Notes: a model not told the origin generated them from the letters alone. Counted from the first letter of the stretch, positions 1 to 8,749 are shown. The stretch is 64,000 nt of DNA from Antribacter gilvus (GCF_003946865.1 NZ_QXTH01000002.1:124001-188000), one strand, 5' to 3'. Made by a program: numbers and translations.

Positions 1-1141
1 ACAGCACGATGAGCGACTGGACGACGAGCACGATCTCGTCGGGGACACCCTCGGAGACCTGCATCGTGGAGCCGCCCGCCTTGAAGGCGCCGAACAGGAT
101 GCCGGCCGCGAGCACGCCCCAGGGGCCGGAGCCGCCCAGGAGCGCGACCGTGATCGCGTCGAAGCCGATCCCCGCGTCGATGTCGGAGCTGAACCCGTTG
201 GTCACCGAGCCCAGGACCTGGCTCGCCCCGGCCAGGCCGACGAGCCCGCCCGCGAACAGCATGGCGATGGTCGTCGCGCGCGGGACGTCGATGCCCGCGA
301 CCCGGGCGGCCCGCGGGTTCTGCCCGACGGCGCGGAACTGGAAGCCCAGGCTCGACCGGTTGAGGAGCCACCAGACGCCGACGACCGCGAGCAGCGCCAG
401 GACGAAGCCCCAGTGCAGGGTGAACCGCTCGCCCACCAGGTGCGGCAGCTGGGCGGACTCGGCGGTGGGCGGGGTCTTCGGGTTGGCCGAGCCGGGGGCC
501 CGCAGCAGGCCGGGCGTCGACAGCATGTAGAAGACCAGGTAGAAGCCGACGTAGTTGAGCATGATCGTGACGATCACCTCGTGGGCACCCGTGCGCGCCT
601 TGAGCAGGCCCGCGATGCCCGCCCAGACCGCGCCGGCGGCGATCCCGGCGACGAGCGCGAGCAGCAGGTGCAGAGGGAACGGGAGCCCCTTCACGCCGAA
701 GCCGACCCAGCCCGCGGCCGCGGCCGCCAGGAGCATCTGCCCCTGGCCACCGATGTTGAAGAGGCCCGCCCGGAACGCGACGGCCACACCGAGGCCCGCG
801 GCGATCAGCGGGGTCGCGTAGTTCAGCGTCTCGGTGAGGGGCCGGATCGCCTGGGCGAAGGTCTCGGCCCGGTTGTTGTAGACGGAACCGCGGAACAGCG
901 CCGAGTACGCACCGCCGATGGCGTCGCCGAGCGCGGCGAAGGTGTCGCTCGGGCGGCTGAAGAAGTAGACGGAGGCTTCCTGCACGCCCTCGTCGGTGAA
1001 CGCGATCATCACGGAGCCCACCAGGACGGCGAGGACGACGGCCCCCACGGCCACCGTCCAGCGCGCCGAGGCGATCTCCTGGAGCGCGGTGGCCCAGCGG
1101 TCCTGGGTCGGCTCGTGCTCGGTGTCCGGACCCGCGGTCAT
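1..1141 (-). CDS. ABC transporter permease, BMP/nucleoside uptake family (3' end beyond window)
   Basis: Inner-membrane permease of a nucleoside-type ABC importer (BPD_transp_2/YufP-like family). About 380 residues are visible from the ATG at 1141; the reading frame is open to base 1, so the C terminus is missing. A short polar N terminus is followed by a first membrane segment near residues 30-50 (WTVAVGAVVLAVLVG). The family-typical stretch GLFNIGGQGQMLL and the cytoplasmic coupling-loop region VGQNPRAARVAGI are present. Its start overlaps the stop of the ATPase gene by four bases (ATGA), so the two are translationally coupled in one operon with the binding lipoprotein. Systems of this kind usually have a second permease next; it would lie left of the window. 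The substrate (nucleoside, or a related purine compound) is inferred from family only. Confidence 0.9.
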   Translation of the reverse strand, partial: MTAGPDTEHEPTQDRWATALQEIASARWTVAVGAVVLAVLVGSVMIAFTDEGVQEASVYFFSRPSDTFAALGDAIGGAYSALFRGSVYNNRAETFAQAIRPLTETLNYATPLIAAGLGVAVAFRAGLFNIGGQGQMLLAAAAAGWVGFGVKGLPFPLHLLLALVAGIAAGAVWAGIAGLLKARTGAHEVIVTIMLNYVGFYLVFYMLSTPGLLRAPGSANPKTPPTAESAQLPHLVGERFTLHWGFVLALLAVVGVWWLLNRSSLGFQFRAVGQNPRAARVAGIDVPRATTIAMLFAGGLVGLAGASQVLGSVTNGFSSDIDAGIGFDAITVALLGGSGPWGVLAAGILFGAFKAGGSTMQVSEGVPDEIVLVVQSLIVL

Positions 1142-2661
1142 GCGGCGCCCCCTTCTGCGTCCTGGGGCAGGATGCCCGCCATCATCAGGCCGAGCACGTC
1201 ACGCGGCGTCGTGGCCGGGACGATGCCGACGACGCGGCCGCGGTACATGACCATGATCCGGTCGGCGAGCGCCACGGCCTCGTCGAGCTCGGTGGAGACC
1301 ACGACGACCGGCACGCCGGCGTCGCGCGTGGCGACGATGCGCTTGTGGATGAACTCGATGGACCCGACGTCCACGCCTCGCGTGGGCTGCGCGGCGACGA
1401 ACAGGCGCAGGTCGCGGGAGAGCTCCCGCGCCAGGACCACCTTCTGCTGGTTGCCGCCCGAGAGGCGGCCCACCGCGGCCTCGATGCCCTGGGTCCGCAC
1501 GTCGAACTCGGCGACCTTCTCGCGCGCGAACCGGTCGCGCTCGGCGAGCTGCAGCGCGCCCTTGCGGACGAACGGCGGTCCGTCGGCGCGGTCGAGCATG
1601 AGGTTCTCGGCGATCGTGAACTCGCCGACGAGGCCGTCGTGGGTGCGGTCCTCGGGGACGAAGCCGACGCCGGCGTCGAGGACCTCGCGCACGGAGCGGC
1701 CGGCGAGCTCTTTGCCGTCGAGCAGGATGCTGCCCGTGACGTTCGGCTGGAGGCCGATGAGCGCCTCGGTGAGCTCTGTCTGGCCGTTGCCCTGGACGCC
1801 CGCGACCACGAGGACCTCGCCGCCGCGCACGTCGAACGACACGTCGTCCACGAGGACGGCACCGGTCTCGCTCGTCACGACGAGGTTGTCCACGGTGAGG
1901 CCGGTCTCGGCGACGACCGGCGCGTCCTTGTGCACGGTGAGCGACACCGCGCGACCCACCATGAGGGACGCGAGCTCCGCGTCCGTGGCGGTGGGGCTGG
2001 CCTCGCCGACGATCTTGCCGAGCCGCACCACGGAGATCTTGTCCGCCACCTCGCGGACCTCGCGGAGCTTGTGGGTGATGAAGACGATGGCCGCGCCGTC
2101 GTCGCGCAGCTGGCGCATGATCCCCATGAGCTCGTCCGTCTCCTGGGGGGTGAGCACCGCGGTGGGCTCGTCGAACACGAGGACGTCCGCGTCGCGCGAG
2201 AGCGCCTTGATGATCTCGACGCGCTGCTGCACTCCCACGGGGAGGTCCTCGACGACGGCGTCGGGGTCCACGTGGAAGCCGAAGCGGGCGGAGATCTCCC
2301 GCACCCGGGCGCGTGCGGCGTCCAGGTCGAGGACGCCTCCGCCCTTGACCTGCTCGTGGCCGAGCATGACGTTCTCCGCCACCGTGAACACGGGGACGAG
2401 CATGAAGTGCTGGTGCACCATGCCGATGCCGGCCGCCATCGCGTCGCCGGGGCCGGAGAAGCTCTGGACGGCGTCGTCCAGGAGGATCTCGCCCTCGTCG
2501 GCGGTGTACAGGCCGTACAGCACGTTCATCAGCGTCGACTTGCCGGCGCCGTTCTCGCCGAGGAGACAGTGGATCTCGCCCGGCTCGACCACCAGGTCGA
2601 TATGGTCGTTGGCGACGAGCGCACCGAAGCGCTTGGTGATGCCACGCAGCTCGAGCCGCAT
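1138..2661 (-). CDS. ABC transporter ATP-binding protein, tandem-domain, BMP/nucleoside family
   Basis: Energy-coupling subunit with two fused ATPase domains, 507 aa, as usual for the sugar/nucleoside CUT2-like group. Domain 1 has Walker A GENGAGKS (35-42), a signature-like PVGVQQRVEI (about 141-150) and Walker B LVFDEP (161-166). Domain 2 has a degenerate P-loop (GVQGNGQTEL) but an intact signature LSGGNQQKV, and its Walker B region reads LFVAAQPTRGVD, lacking the canonical Asp-Glu, which is normal for the second half of this family. It drives uptake of the ligand captured by the BMP lipoprotein encoded 182 bp upstream. The gap between those two genes contains a strong hairpin, which probably lowers expression of the ATPase and permease relative to the binding protein. 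Confidence 0.93.
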   Translation of the reverse strand: MRLELRGITKRFGALVANDHIDLVVEPGEIHCLLGENGAGKSTLMNVLYGLYTADEGEILLDDAVQSFSGPGDAMAAGIGMVHQHFMLVPVFTVAENVMLGHEQVKGGGVLDLDAARARVREISARFGFHVDPDAVVEDLPVGVQQRVEIIKALSRDADVLVFDEPTAVLTPQETDELMGIMRQLRDDGAAIVFITHKLREVREVADKISVVRLGKIVGEASPTATDAELASLMVGRAVSLTVHKDAPVVAETGLTVDNLVVTSETGAVLVDDVSFDVRGGEVLVVAGVQGNGQTELTEALIGLQPNVTGSILLDGKELAGRSVREVLDAGVGFVPEDRTHDGLVGEFTIAENLMLDRADGPPFVRKGALQLAERDRFAREKVAEFDVRTQGIEAAVGRLSGGNQQKVVLARELSRDLRLFVAAQPTRGVDVGSIEFIHKRIVATRDAGVPVVVVSTELDEAVALADRIMVMYRGRVVGIVPATTPRDVLGLMMAGILPQDAEGGAA

Positions 2662-2766
2662 TCTCTCGTCCTTCCCTGCTCGTCCTCGTGGGAGAGCCCG
2701 GTCATGGCAGTGTTCTCTGGGTTTCCGCGGCCGTGTCGTGCGCGGACCCCGCGGGAAACAACGTCA

Positions 2767-2817
2767 GGTCCCGGGGGGTCCGGCGCAGGACAAGCCTAGG
2801 CCGGTCCCCCCGGGACC
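2767..2817 (-). terminator. Hairpin between binding-protein and ATPase genes
   Basis: Inverted repeat with 17-base arms at 2767-2783 and 2801-2817, one mismatch, and a 17-base loop. It lies 27 bases after the stop of the BMP lipoprotein and before the ATPase, in the same transcription direction. No U-run follows. It most likely acts as a partial terminator or mRNA-stabilising 3' structure, a common arrangement after abundant solute-binding proteins. The repeat is directly visible; the role is inference. Confidence 0.65.
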
Positions 2818-2843
2818 GTTGGTGCACTAGCGAGCGACGAACG

Positions 2844-3932
2844 TCACTCGGCCAGGTAGGAGGTCACCTCGACCTCGCCGGCGATGATGGCCTCCTTGAG
2901 AGCGGCCACCTCCTCGACGAGCGTGGGGTCGACCTTGTCCTCGAAGTTGTGCAGCGGAGCGAGGTCGACGCCGCCGTTCTCGAGGGTGCCGACGTAGGCC
3001 TCCGCGTCGAACTCGTCCTGGCCCGCGGCCAGGACGGCCTCGTACACCGAGACGTCCATGCCCTTGAGGATCGACGTGAGGACGATCTCCTGGGTGGTGG
3101 GGTCGGTCTCGTAGAAGTCGGCGTCCACGCCGATCAGCGCGATCTCGCGGCCGGAGTCCTCGATCGCGGCGATCGCGGACTGGTAGATGGGGCCGCCGAC
3201 GGGCAGGATCACGTCGACGCCCTGGTCGATGATGTTCTTCGCCGTCGTCTTGGCCGTCTCGTTGGCCTGGAAGCCACCGGTGAAGGAGCCGTCCGTGCCG
3301 TCCCAGCCGATGACCTCGACCGCGGTGCCCTTCTCGGCGTTGTAGTGGTCGACGCCCTGCTTGAAGCCGTCCATGAAGATGCTCACGGTCGGGAAGTTCT
3401 GGCCGCCGAAGGTGCCGACCTTGCCGGCCTCCGAGTAGCCCGCGGCGAGGTAGCCGGCGAGGAACGCCGCCTCAGCCGTGTTGTACAGGAGCGGCTTGAT
3501 GTTCTCCGCGTCCTTCTGGCCGTCGAAGTCGTTGTCCGCGGCGTCGTCGATGAGGACGTACTCGACCTCGGGGTTCGCCGTGGCGGACTCGACGGTGTCG
3601 GCGGAGAGCGCGAAGCCGACCGTCACGATCGTGTCGCAGCCCTCGCTCACGAGAGACTCCAGGTTGCCCTTGTAGTCGGCCGCCGAGGCCGACTCGACGG
3701 ACGTCAGCTCCGTGCCGAGCTCGTCGGCCGCCTTGGTGGCACCCTCGAAGCCGAGCTGGTTGAAGCTCTTGTCGTCGAAACCACCCTCGTCGGACACCAT
3801 GCACGGGACGAAGTCGGACGCAGCCGCCGAGGTCGTTCCGGCACCGGGCTCTTCCTCGGGGGCGGCGCCGCACGCGGCGAGCGTGAGAGCGGCCACACCG
3901 GCCAGCGCGGTGAGCGCAACAGCCTTCTTCAC
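2844..3932 (-). CDS. BMP family substrate-binding lipoprotein
   Basis: Extracytoplasmic ligand-binding lipoprotein of a nucleoside-type ABC importer, 362 aa. The GTG start at 3932 is preferred because it has an AGGAG a few bases upstream and directly opens a lipoprotein signal peptide: KK, a hydrophobic core, then the lipobox LAAC with the acylated Cys at 21. A 16-residue in-frame extension upstream has no such logic. The mature part starts with an acidic/Ala/Ser linker, then DFVPCMVSDEGGFDDKSFN, the start of the BMP/PnrA fold. The family binds purine nucleosides in spirochetes and firmicutes; the ligand here is not known. It is first in an operon with the ATPase and permease. A hairpin follows its stop codon, and an inverted repeat (4028-4050) lies in its upstream region. 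Confidence 0.92.
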   Translation of the reverse strand: MKKAVALTALAGVAALTLAACGAAPEEEPGAGTTSAAASDFVPCMVSDEGGFDDKSFNQLGFEGATKAADELGTELTSVESASAADYKGNLESLVSEGCDTIVTVGFALSADTVESATANPEVEYVLIDDAADNDFDGQKDAENIKPLLYNTAEAAFLAGYLAAGYSEAGKVGTFGGQNFPTVSIFMDGFKQGVDHYNAEKGTAVEVIGWDGTDGSFTGGFQANETAKTTAKNIIDQGVDVILPVGGPIYQSAIAAIEDSGREIALIGVDADFYETDPTTQEIVLTSILKGMDVSVYEAVLAAGQDEFDAEAYVGTLENGGVDLAPLHNFEDKVDPTLVEEVAALKEAIIAGEVEVTSYLAE

Positions 3933-4027
3933 CTGATGCTCCTGTCGATGAGGTTCAGCGGGGCCACGGTCAGGCCCCATACCGCACCGAGCCTAGCCAG
4001 CACATCGGGCGTCTCGCGTTTCGGGAC

Positions 4028-4050
4028 GGTAACGGGGACGAGTCGTTACC
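4028..4050 (-). promoter_or_regulatory. Inverted repeat upstream of the BMP operon, possible operator
   Basis: A 7-base inverted repeat, GGTAACG at 4028-4034 and CGTTACC at 4044-4050, separated by 9 bases. It lies about 96 bp before the start codon of the BMP lipoprotein in the 170 bp gap shared with the upstream amidohydrolase gene. Size and placement suit a dimeric repressor site, but no regulator gene is visible nearby and no core promoter could be fixed with confidence. Confidence 0.35.
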
Positions 4051-4102
4051 GAAGCGTCATCAGTATCTGGGTGAATTCGGGCGACGGTTCAGGAACGGAC
4101 CC

Positions 4103-5371
4103 TCAGCGCGCAGCGAGCTGGGCGAGCATCCGTACGCCCACGCCGATCGCGCGCTCGTCCACCACGAGGTCGCCGCGGTGGAGGTCGTGCGTCGCCCCGC
4201 CGGGGGTGCGCGTGCCGAGCCGCGCCATCGACCCGGGGATCTTCGTGAGGTACCAGGCGAAGTCCTCGCCGCCCATGGACTGCTCCGTCAGCACCACCGC
4301 GGCCGGGTCCACCGCCTCGCGCACCGCGGCCTCGAGGTCGCCCGTCACCTCGGCGTCGTTCTCCACCGGCGGCACGCCGCGCGTGTGGTGCACCGTGACG
4401 TCCACCTCGTAGGGGCGCACGACCTGCTCGACGACGTCACGCAGCAGGCGCCCGGCCTGCTCCCAGGCCCGCACGTCGAGGCAGCGCAGCGTTCCCTTGA
4501 CGGTGCCCGTGGAGGGGATCGCGTTGGGCGAGCTCCCCGCCCGCACCGCACCCCAGGTGAGGTTGACGCCGGAGCGCGGGTCGAGACGCCGGCCGAGGAC
4601 CGCGGGCACCTGCGTGATGACCTGGCCCAGCGCATAGACGACGTCGCCCGTCAGGTGCGGCCGGGACGTGTGCCCACCCGTCGACGACACGGTCACGGAC
4701 ACGGAGTCGGAGGCCGAGGTGATGGGGCCGATCCGCGTGCCGACCTGGCCCACGTCGAGCTTGGGCTCGCAGTGCACGGCGGCCACCCGGTCGACGCCGT
4801 CGAGCTCGCCCGACGCGAGCACGTCGAGCGCGCCACCGGGGAACACCTCCTCCGCGGGCTGGAAGAACAGCCGGACCCCGCGGGTGAGCAGCCCTTCCTC
4901 CTGCAGGCGGGCGAGCACGAGCCCCGCGCCGAGCACCACCGTGGTGTGCACGTCGTGGCCGCAGGCGTGCGTCACGCCGGGGGTGGTCGACGCCCAGGCG
5001 ACACCCGAGGTCTCCTGCAGCGGCAGCGCGTCGAGGTCGGCCCGCAGGCCGAACCGGCCGGGACCCGCCGGGCCGACGTCACAGACGAGGCCCGACCCGT
5101 CGAGGAGCCGGGGCTCGAGCCCGGCCGCTCGCAGCCGGTCCGCCAGGGCCGCGGTGGTGCGCACCTCGTAGCGCGAGATCTCGGGGTGGGCATGCATGTC
5201 CCTGCGGAACGCGACCATCTCGTCCTCGAGGCCGGCGGCCAGCGTGCGCACGCGACCGGCGAGCGCGTCGCGCGCCTCCTGCGCGATGGCTGCCAGGGTG
5301 CTGTCGTCGGCGTTCGCCGACCGGTCGCTCGAAACGATCTGATCCAGTTCCGCGAGGGTCACAGGGTTCAC
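4103..5371 (-). CDS. M20 family metallo-amidohydrolase
   Basis: Peptidase family M20D amidohydrolase, 422 aa from the GTG at 5371; an ATG 17 codons upstream (5422) is a possible alternative start, and neither has a strong ribosome binding site. Visible family signatures are MHAHPEISRYE near residue 55, the metal-binding CGHDVHTT, FFQPAEEVFPGG (with the general-base Glu pair), and near the C terminus the conserved SMGGEDFAWY. Relatives hydrolyse N-acyl amino acids, hippurate or indole-acetyl conjugates with two metal ions in the cytoplasm. The substrate here is unknown. It lies just upstream of the BMP uptake operon on the same strand, as is common in Micrococcales, but a 170 bp gap suggests separate promoters. 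Confidence 0.9.
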   Translation of the reverse strand: MNPVTLAELDQIVSSDRSANADDSTLAAIAQEARDALAGRVRTLAAGLEDEMVAFRRDMHAHPEISRYEVRTTAALADRLRAAGLEPRLLDGSGLVCDVGPAGPGRFGLRADLDALPLQETSGVAWASTTPGVTHACGHDVHTTVVLGAGLVLARLQEEGLLTRGVRLFFQPAEEVFPGGALDVLASGELDGVDRVAAVHCEPKLDVGQVGTRIGPITSASDSVSVTVSSTGGHTSRPHLTGDVVYALGQVITQVPAVLGRRLDPRSGVNLTWGAVRAGSSPNAIPSTGTVKGTLRCLDVRAWEQAGRLLRDVVEQVVRPYEVDVTVHHTRGVPPVENDAEVTGDLEAAVREAVDPAAVVLTEQSMGGEDFAWYLTKIPGSMARLGTRTPGGATHDLHRGDLVVDERAIGVGVRMLAQLAAR

Positions 5372-5565
5372 CCGGACGAGGGTACTCCGCGGCGCGGTGA
5401 CTCGCGTCACAACGTTCCGCATGGTGGGACGCGGTCCTGGACAGGGCGGTGACTGGCCGCCTCGGCTCTTGAGCGGCGCCCGTGACGGGGATGTGCGGGT
5501 TGGAGGCCGACCCCGGGGTTGTGGACGACGTGGTTGTCCACATCTTCGCAGGTCAGCGAGCGAAA

Positions 5566-5579
5566 AGAACGCTTGTTCG
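5566..5579. promoter_or_regulatory. LexA/SOS box upstream of the HNH gene
   Basis: The sequence AGAACGCTTGTTCG at 5566-5579 matches the actinobacterial/Gram-positive LexA consensus CGAAC-N4-GTTCG with a single mismatch in the first base. It lies about 68 bp before the HNH gene. DUF222/HNH (13E12-type) genes in mycobacteria are known to carry SOS boxes, so a damage-inducible promoter here is plausible. Confidence 0.6.
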
Positions 5580-5647
5580 ATAGGCTGTGAGGGTCGGGCA
5601 GGGGGCCCGGCGGGGCCGATTCGCGGCCCGTTCCCGGTCGCTGGGGG

Positions 5648-7429
5648 GTGGTCGTGGTGGTGCTTTCGGCAACGAGGGTGCCCGACGGCGCACGCTCGGG
5701 CGCGGGTGGTCCCGGCACGCCGCTGGACGGGCTGGACGGGCTGGACGGGCCGGACGGGCTGGGCGGGCTTGGTGGGGGTCCGGGGCTCGCGGCGGCCCTG
5801 GCCGCCCTGTGCGGCGCGGACACCGGCGGCGCCGACACCGGCGGCGCGGACGGTGGCGGCGCGGACGGTGGCGGCGCGGACGGTGGCGGCGCGGATCTGA
5901 GGCGTCTGGACGACGTGGTCCTGCTGGATGCTGCGGCGGGGTGGTCGCGGTTGATCGGTTGGGCCACGACTCGTCAGGCTGCGGTCGTGGGCGAGCTCGG
6001 TCGGCGGCGGGGCTGGTCGGTCCCCAAGGCCCAGGCTGCGGTGGAGCTCGGTGCCCGGCTCGGGGTGCCGACGTTCGAGGCGGACAAGGTCATGGCCCGC
6101 GGGGCGGGCCTGGCCCACCACCCGCAGGTCGCCGCGGCGTTGGCGGGTGGGCGGATCGACGTGGTCAAGGTGGACCTGCTGCTGACCGCGGGCAGCACGA
6201 TGACCGTTGAGCAGCGGGTCGAGGCGATCGCCGAGGTCCTGCCGCAGGCCGGGCAACGGTCCCGGTCCTGGGTGCGGGACCAGATGCGGGCCCACGCCCG
6301 CCGTCACCTGACCCCGGCGCAGGTGGTCCGGGCCGAGCGGGACCGGCGGGCGGTGTACCTGGACCCGGTTGAGGGCGGCACCATGGCATGGCTGTCCGCG
6401 CTGCTCCCGGCCGCCGACGCGGCCGCGGTGTGGGACACCCTGGACACCGCCGGACGGACCGTGAAGCGGGCGGGCAAGGACCGCACCCTGGCCCAGGCTC
6501 GCGCCGACGTCCTGACCGGCATCCTGACCGGGCGCCTCATCCTGCCCACCGACACCACCGACACCACCGACCCCGAGGCCACCGAGGCTGTCGAGACGAC
6601 CAAGCCCGCCGGCTCGGCGCCGACGTCCCAGCCGGGCCTGCCCACACCGGGTGTCCCGGCCCCTGAGCCCACTGAACCTGAGCCGGAGCCGGTGCCCGGG
6701 GAAGGTGTGCGGGTCACGGTCCTGCCGGTGCGTCCGGTCATCCGGGTCACGGTCGCGGCCTCGACCCTGCTCGGGCAGGACGACGAGCCCGGGTTCCTGG
6801 ACGGGTACGGACCCATCGACGCCGACACCGCCGCCCTGCTCGCCGCCCCGGGCGACTCCGGCACGACCGGCGGAACGGGTGGGACGTGGCAGCGGTTGGT
6901 GACCGACCCGGTCACCGGCATCCTGACCGACCACTCCACCCACACTTACGTCCCGGGCCCGGTGCTGCGCGCCGCGGTCATGGCCCGGGACGGCAGCTGC
7001 CAGTTCCTGCAGTGCGACCGGCCCGGCACCACCGCCGACCTCGACCACCTCCAGACGTTCGACCACACCGCCGATCCCACCACCCTCCCGCCCGGGACCC
7101 CTGGGCAGACCCGGGCAGCGAACCTGCAGCTCCTGTGCCGACGGCATCACAACGCCAAGACCCACCACGGCTGGACAGCCCACCGCGACCCCACGACCGG
7201 GACCACGACCTGGACCGCACCGACCGCCCACACCTACACCCGCCCAGCCACCCAGCACGGCCCACGGACCCCCGGCACCGCGACCCCCGGCACAATCCCG
7301 GCAACCACAGGCCGCAAGCCCGCGACCCTGCACGCCCACGACCGAGCACGCCTCACCGGACCATCCCCCAAAGACCCCACCACCAGCCCACCGGCACCAG
7401 CACCGGACCCCGGCGAACCACCCTTCTAG
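5648..7429 (+). CDS. DUF222 domain HNH endonuclease-signature protein (13E12 type)
   Basis: 593 aa protein with an N-terminal DUF222 region and a C-terminal HNH nuclease motif: AVMARDGSCQFLQCDRPG, then DLDHLQTFDH and LQLLCRRHHNAKTHHGW hold the metal-binding Cys/His set. The family is abundant in actinobacterial genomes and behaves like a repeated, possibly mobile gene family; its role is not established. The N terminus (residues about 15-80) is low-complexity Gly/Asp/Leu coded by short tandem repeats. The C terminus is Pro/Thr-rich. The start is uncertain because several in-frame GTG codons lie close together (5648, 5654, 5657, 5660). A probable LexA box stands upstream. A strong inverted repeat follows the stop and separates it from the convergent mannose-1-phosphate guanylyltransferase gene. 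Confidence 0.88.
   Translation: MVVVVLSATRVPDGARSGAGGPGTPLDGLDGLDGPDGLGGLGGGPGLAAALAALCGADTGGADTGGADGGGADGGGADGGGADLRRLDDVVLLDAAAGWSRLIGWATTRQAAVVGELGRRRGWSVPKAQAAVELGARLGVPTFEADKVMARGAGLAHHPQVAAALAGGRIDVVKVDLLLTAGSTMTVEQRVEAIAEVLPQAGQRSRSWVRDQMRAHARRHLTPAQVVRAERDRRAVYLDPVEGGTMAWLSALLPAADAAAVWDTLDTAGRTVKRAGKDRTLAQARADVLTGILTGRLILPTDTTDTTDPEATEAVETTKPAGSAPTSQPGLPTPGVPAPEPTEPEPEPVPGEGVRVTVLPVRPVIRVTVAASTLLGQDDEPGFLDGYGPIDADTAALLAAPGDSGTTGGTGGTWQRLVTDPVTGILTDHSTHTYVPGPVLRAAVMARDGSCQFLQCDRPGTTADLDHLQTFDHTADPTTLPPGTPGQTRAANLQLLCRRHHNAKTHHGWTAHRDPTTGTTTWTAPTAHTYTRPATQHGPRTPGTATPGTIPATTGRKPATLHAHDRARLTGPSPKDPTTSPPAPAPDPGEPPF
5813..5895 (+). repeat. Short tandem repeats coding the Gly/Asp-rich N terminus
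   Basis: Consecutive 15-base units of the form GGCGGCGCGGACGGT, with variants that have ACC in place of GGT, encode a GGAD-type peptide repeat. A second array of 9-base units lies just before it (about 5722-5770). Such arrays can expand or contract by slippage without breaking the frame. Confidence 0.7.
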
Positions 7430-7433
7430 GGCC

Positions 7434-7473
7434 GTCGGTCAACCCGTTCGCGTCTGACGACGGGTTGACCGAC
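7434..7473. terminator. Bidirectional inverted-repeat terminator
   Basis: Perfect 14-base arms at 7434-7447 and 7460-7473 with a 12-base loop, between the convergent HNH and guanylyltransferase genes. A third partial copy of the right arm follows at about 7482-7500. No U-run is present, as is usual for actinobacterial intrinsic terminators. Confidence 0.75.
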
Positions 7474-7509
7474 GAGCGACGACAGGTTGACCGACGAGCA
7501 CCGACCAGC

Positions 7510-8649
7510 TCAGAGCAGCTCGTCGAGCCCCCGGGCCCTGACGGCGTCCACCACGGACTTCACCTGCTGCGCGCGGGCGCGCGTGGTCACGAGGAGGGCG
7601 TCGGGGGTGTCCACGACGACCACGTCGTCGAGGCCGAGCACCGCCACGAGCCGACCGGCCGCCGGGACCACGACGGAGCCCGCACTGTCGACCCGGATCA
7701 CGTCCGACGGGTCGCCGAGCACCTTCGACCCGCCGTCGTCGGCCGACGGCAGCAGGGCCGCGAGGGAGTTGAAGTCGCCCACGTCGTCCCAGCCGAACGT
7801 GCCCGGGACCACGGCGACGCCGCCGGTGGCGGCGACCGGCTCGGCCACCGCGTGGTCGATCGCGATGCGCTCGAGCCCGGGCCACACGTCGGCCACGACC
7901 CTCGCCCGGTCCTCCGTGTCCCAGGCGGCGGCGATCTCGCGCAGACCGTCGTGGAGCTCCGGCCGCTGCTCCGCGAGGTGCCCGAGCAGCACCGACGTGC
8001 GGACGATGAACATCCCGGCGTTCCAGCGGTACTCGCCGGACCGCAGGTACTCGCGAGCGGTCTCGGCGTCCGGCTTCTCGGTGAAGCCGCGAGCGTGCAT
8101 CGCCGTCGGCGCGCCCTCGACCCCCAGGGAGGCGCCGCTGCGGACATAGCCGAAGGCCGTCGAGGGGCGCGACGCCGCGATGCCGACAGTCACGAAGTAG
8201 CCGGCCCGCGCGGCCGCGACGGCCTCCCGCACAGCCTGCTCGAACGCGGCCTGGCCGGAGAGCACCTGGTCCGCCGCGAACGCACCGATCACCACGTCGC
8301 CGTGGCGCTGCTGGAGGACAGCCGCCGCCAGGCCGATCGCCGCCATGGAGTCGCGCGGCGACGGCTCGGCCAGGATCGCGTCCTCCCGCAGCTCGGGGAC
8401 CTGGGTCCGCGCGGCTGCCACGTGGTGGTCGCCCGTCACCAGCACCACGCCCGCCGACCCGGTGAGGGGGGTCAGCCGGTCCACTGTCGCCTGGAGCAGC
8501 GTCCGTCCCGAGCCGGTCAGGTCGTGCAGGAACTTCGGCGACCGGCTCCGCGACACCGGCCAGAGGCGGGTGCCCGCACCACCGGCCGGGATCACGGCGT
8601 AGAAGTCGTCGATGGGCGCGTCGGAAGACCCGCGGGCGTCGGTGGTCAT
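7510..8649 (-). CDS. manC: Mannose-1-phosphate guanylyltransferase (GDP-mannose pyrophosphorylase)
   Basis: Makes GDP-mannose from GTP and mannose-1-phosphate for cell-envelope mannosides. 379 aa, with the nucleotidyltransferase signature GGAGTRLWPVSRSRSPK at residues 23-39 and the sugar-binding FTEKPD further on; there is no phosphomannose isomerase domain, so it is the single-function type. The start at 8649 is supported by a -10 hexamer TATGAT (8656-8661) exactly six bases upstream and no ribosome binding site, which points to a leaderless mRNA. It is divergent from the sdh operon, an arrangement I associate with Micrococcales. The 3' end faces the HNH gene across a hairpin. Confidence 0.92.
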   Translation of the reverse strand: MTTDARGSSDAPIDDFYAVIPAGGAGTRLWPVSRSRSPKFLHDLTGSGRTLLQATVDRLTPLTGSAGVVLVTGDHHVAAARTQVPELREDAILAEPSPRDSMAAIGLAAAVLQQRHGDVVIGAFAADQVLSGQAAFEQAVREAVAAARAGYFVTVGIAASRPSTAFGYVRSGASLGVEGAPTAMHARGFTEKPDAETAREYLRSGEYRWNAGMFIVRTSVLLGHLAEQRPELHDGLREIAAAWDTEDRARVVADVWPGLERIAIDHAVAEPVAATGGVAVVPGTFGWDDVGDFNSLAALLPSADDGGSKVLGDPSDVIRVDSAGSVVVPAAGRLVAVLGLDDVVVVDTPDALLVTTRARAQQVKSVVDAVRARGLDELL

Positions 8650-8655
8650 GTCGGC

Positions 8656-8661
8656 ATCATA
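8656..8661 (-). promoter_or_regulatory. Leaderless -10 element of the guanylyltransferase gene
   Basis: TATGAT on the minus strand ends six bases before the ATG, so transcription should begin at or next to the start codon. It fixes the start at 8649. Confidence 0.5.
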
Positions 8662-8749
8662 GTGACGCCCGTTTTTGCTCCGACATCTCCCCTGTGGATT
8701 AGGTCACAAAAGCGACGCGGTATCGCCTGAGAACGGCCTTCAGCGGCGA

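Noticed and set aside
413-2830. Long plus-strand frames opposite the ABC transporter genes
   Set aside because: Composition is typical of antisense frames in high-GC DNA (Arg/Asp/Val/Gly-rich, no motif), and the minus strand encodes clear ABC ATPase and permease.
4103-7339. A single 1078-residue minus-strand frame covering the amidohydrolase and the opposite strand of the HNH gene
   Set aside because: Only the part from 5371 or 5422 down shows the M20 family. The rest is a Pro/Arg/Gly-rich antisense shadow of the DUF222/HNH gene.
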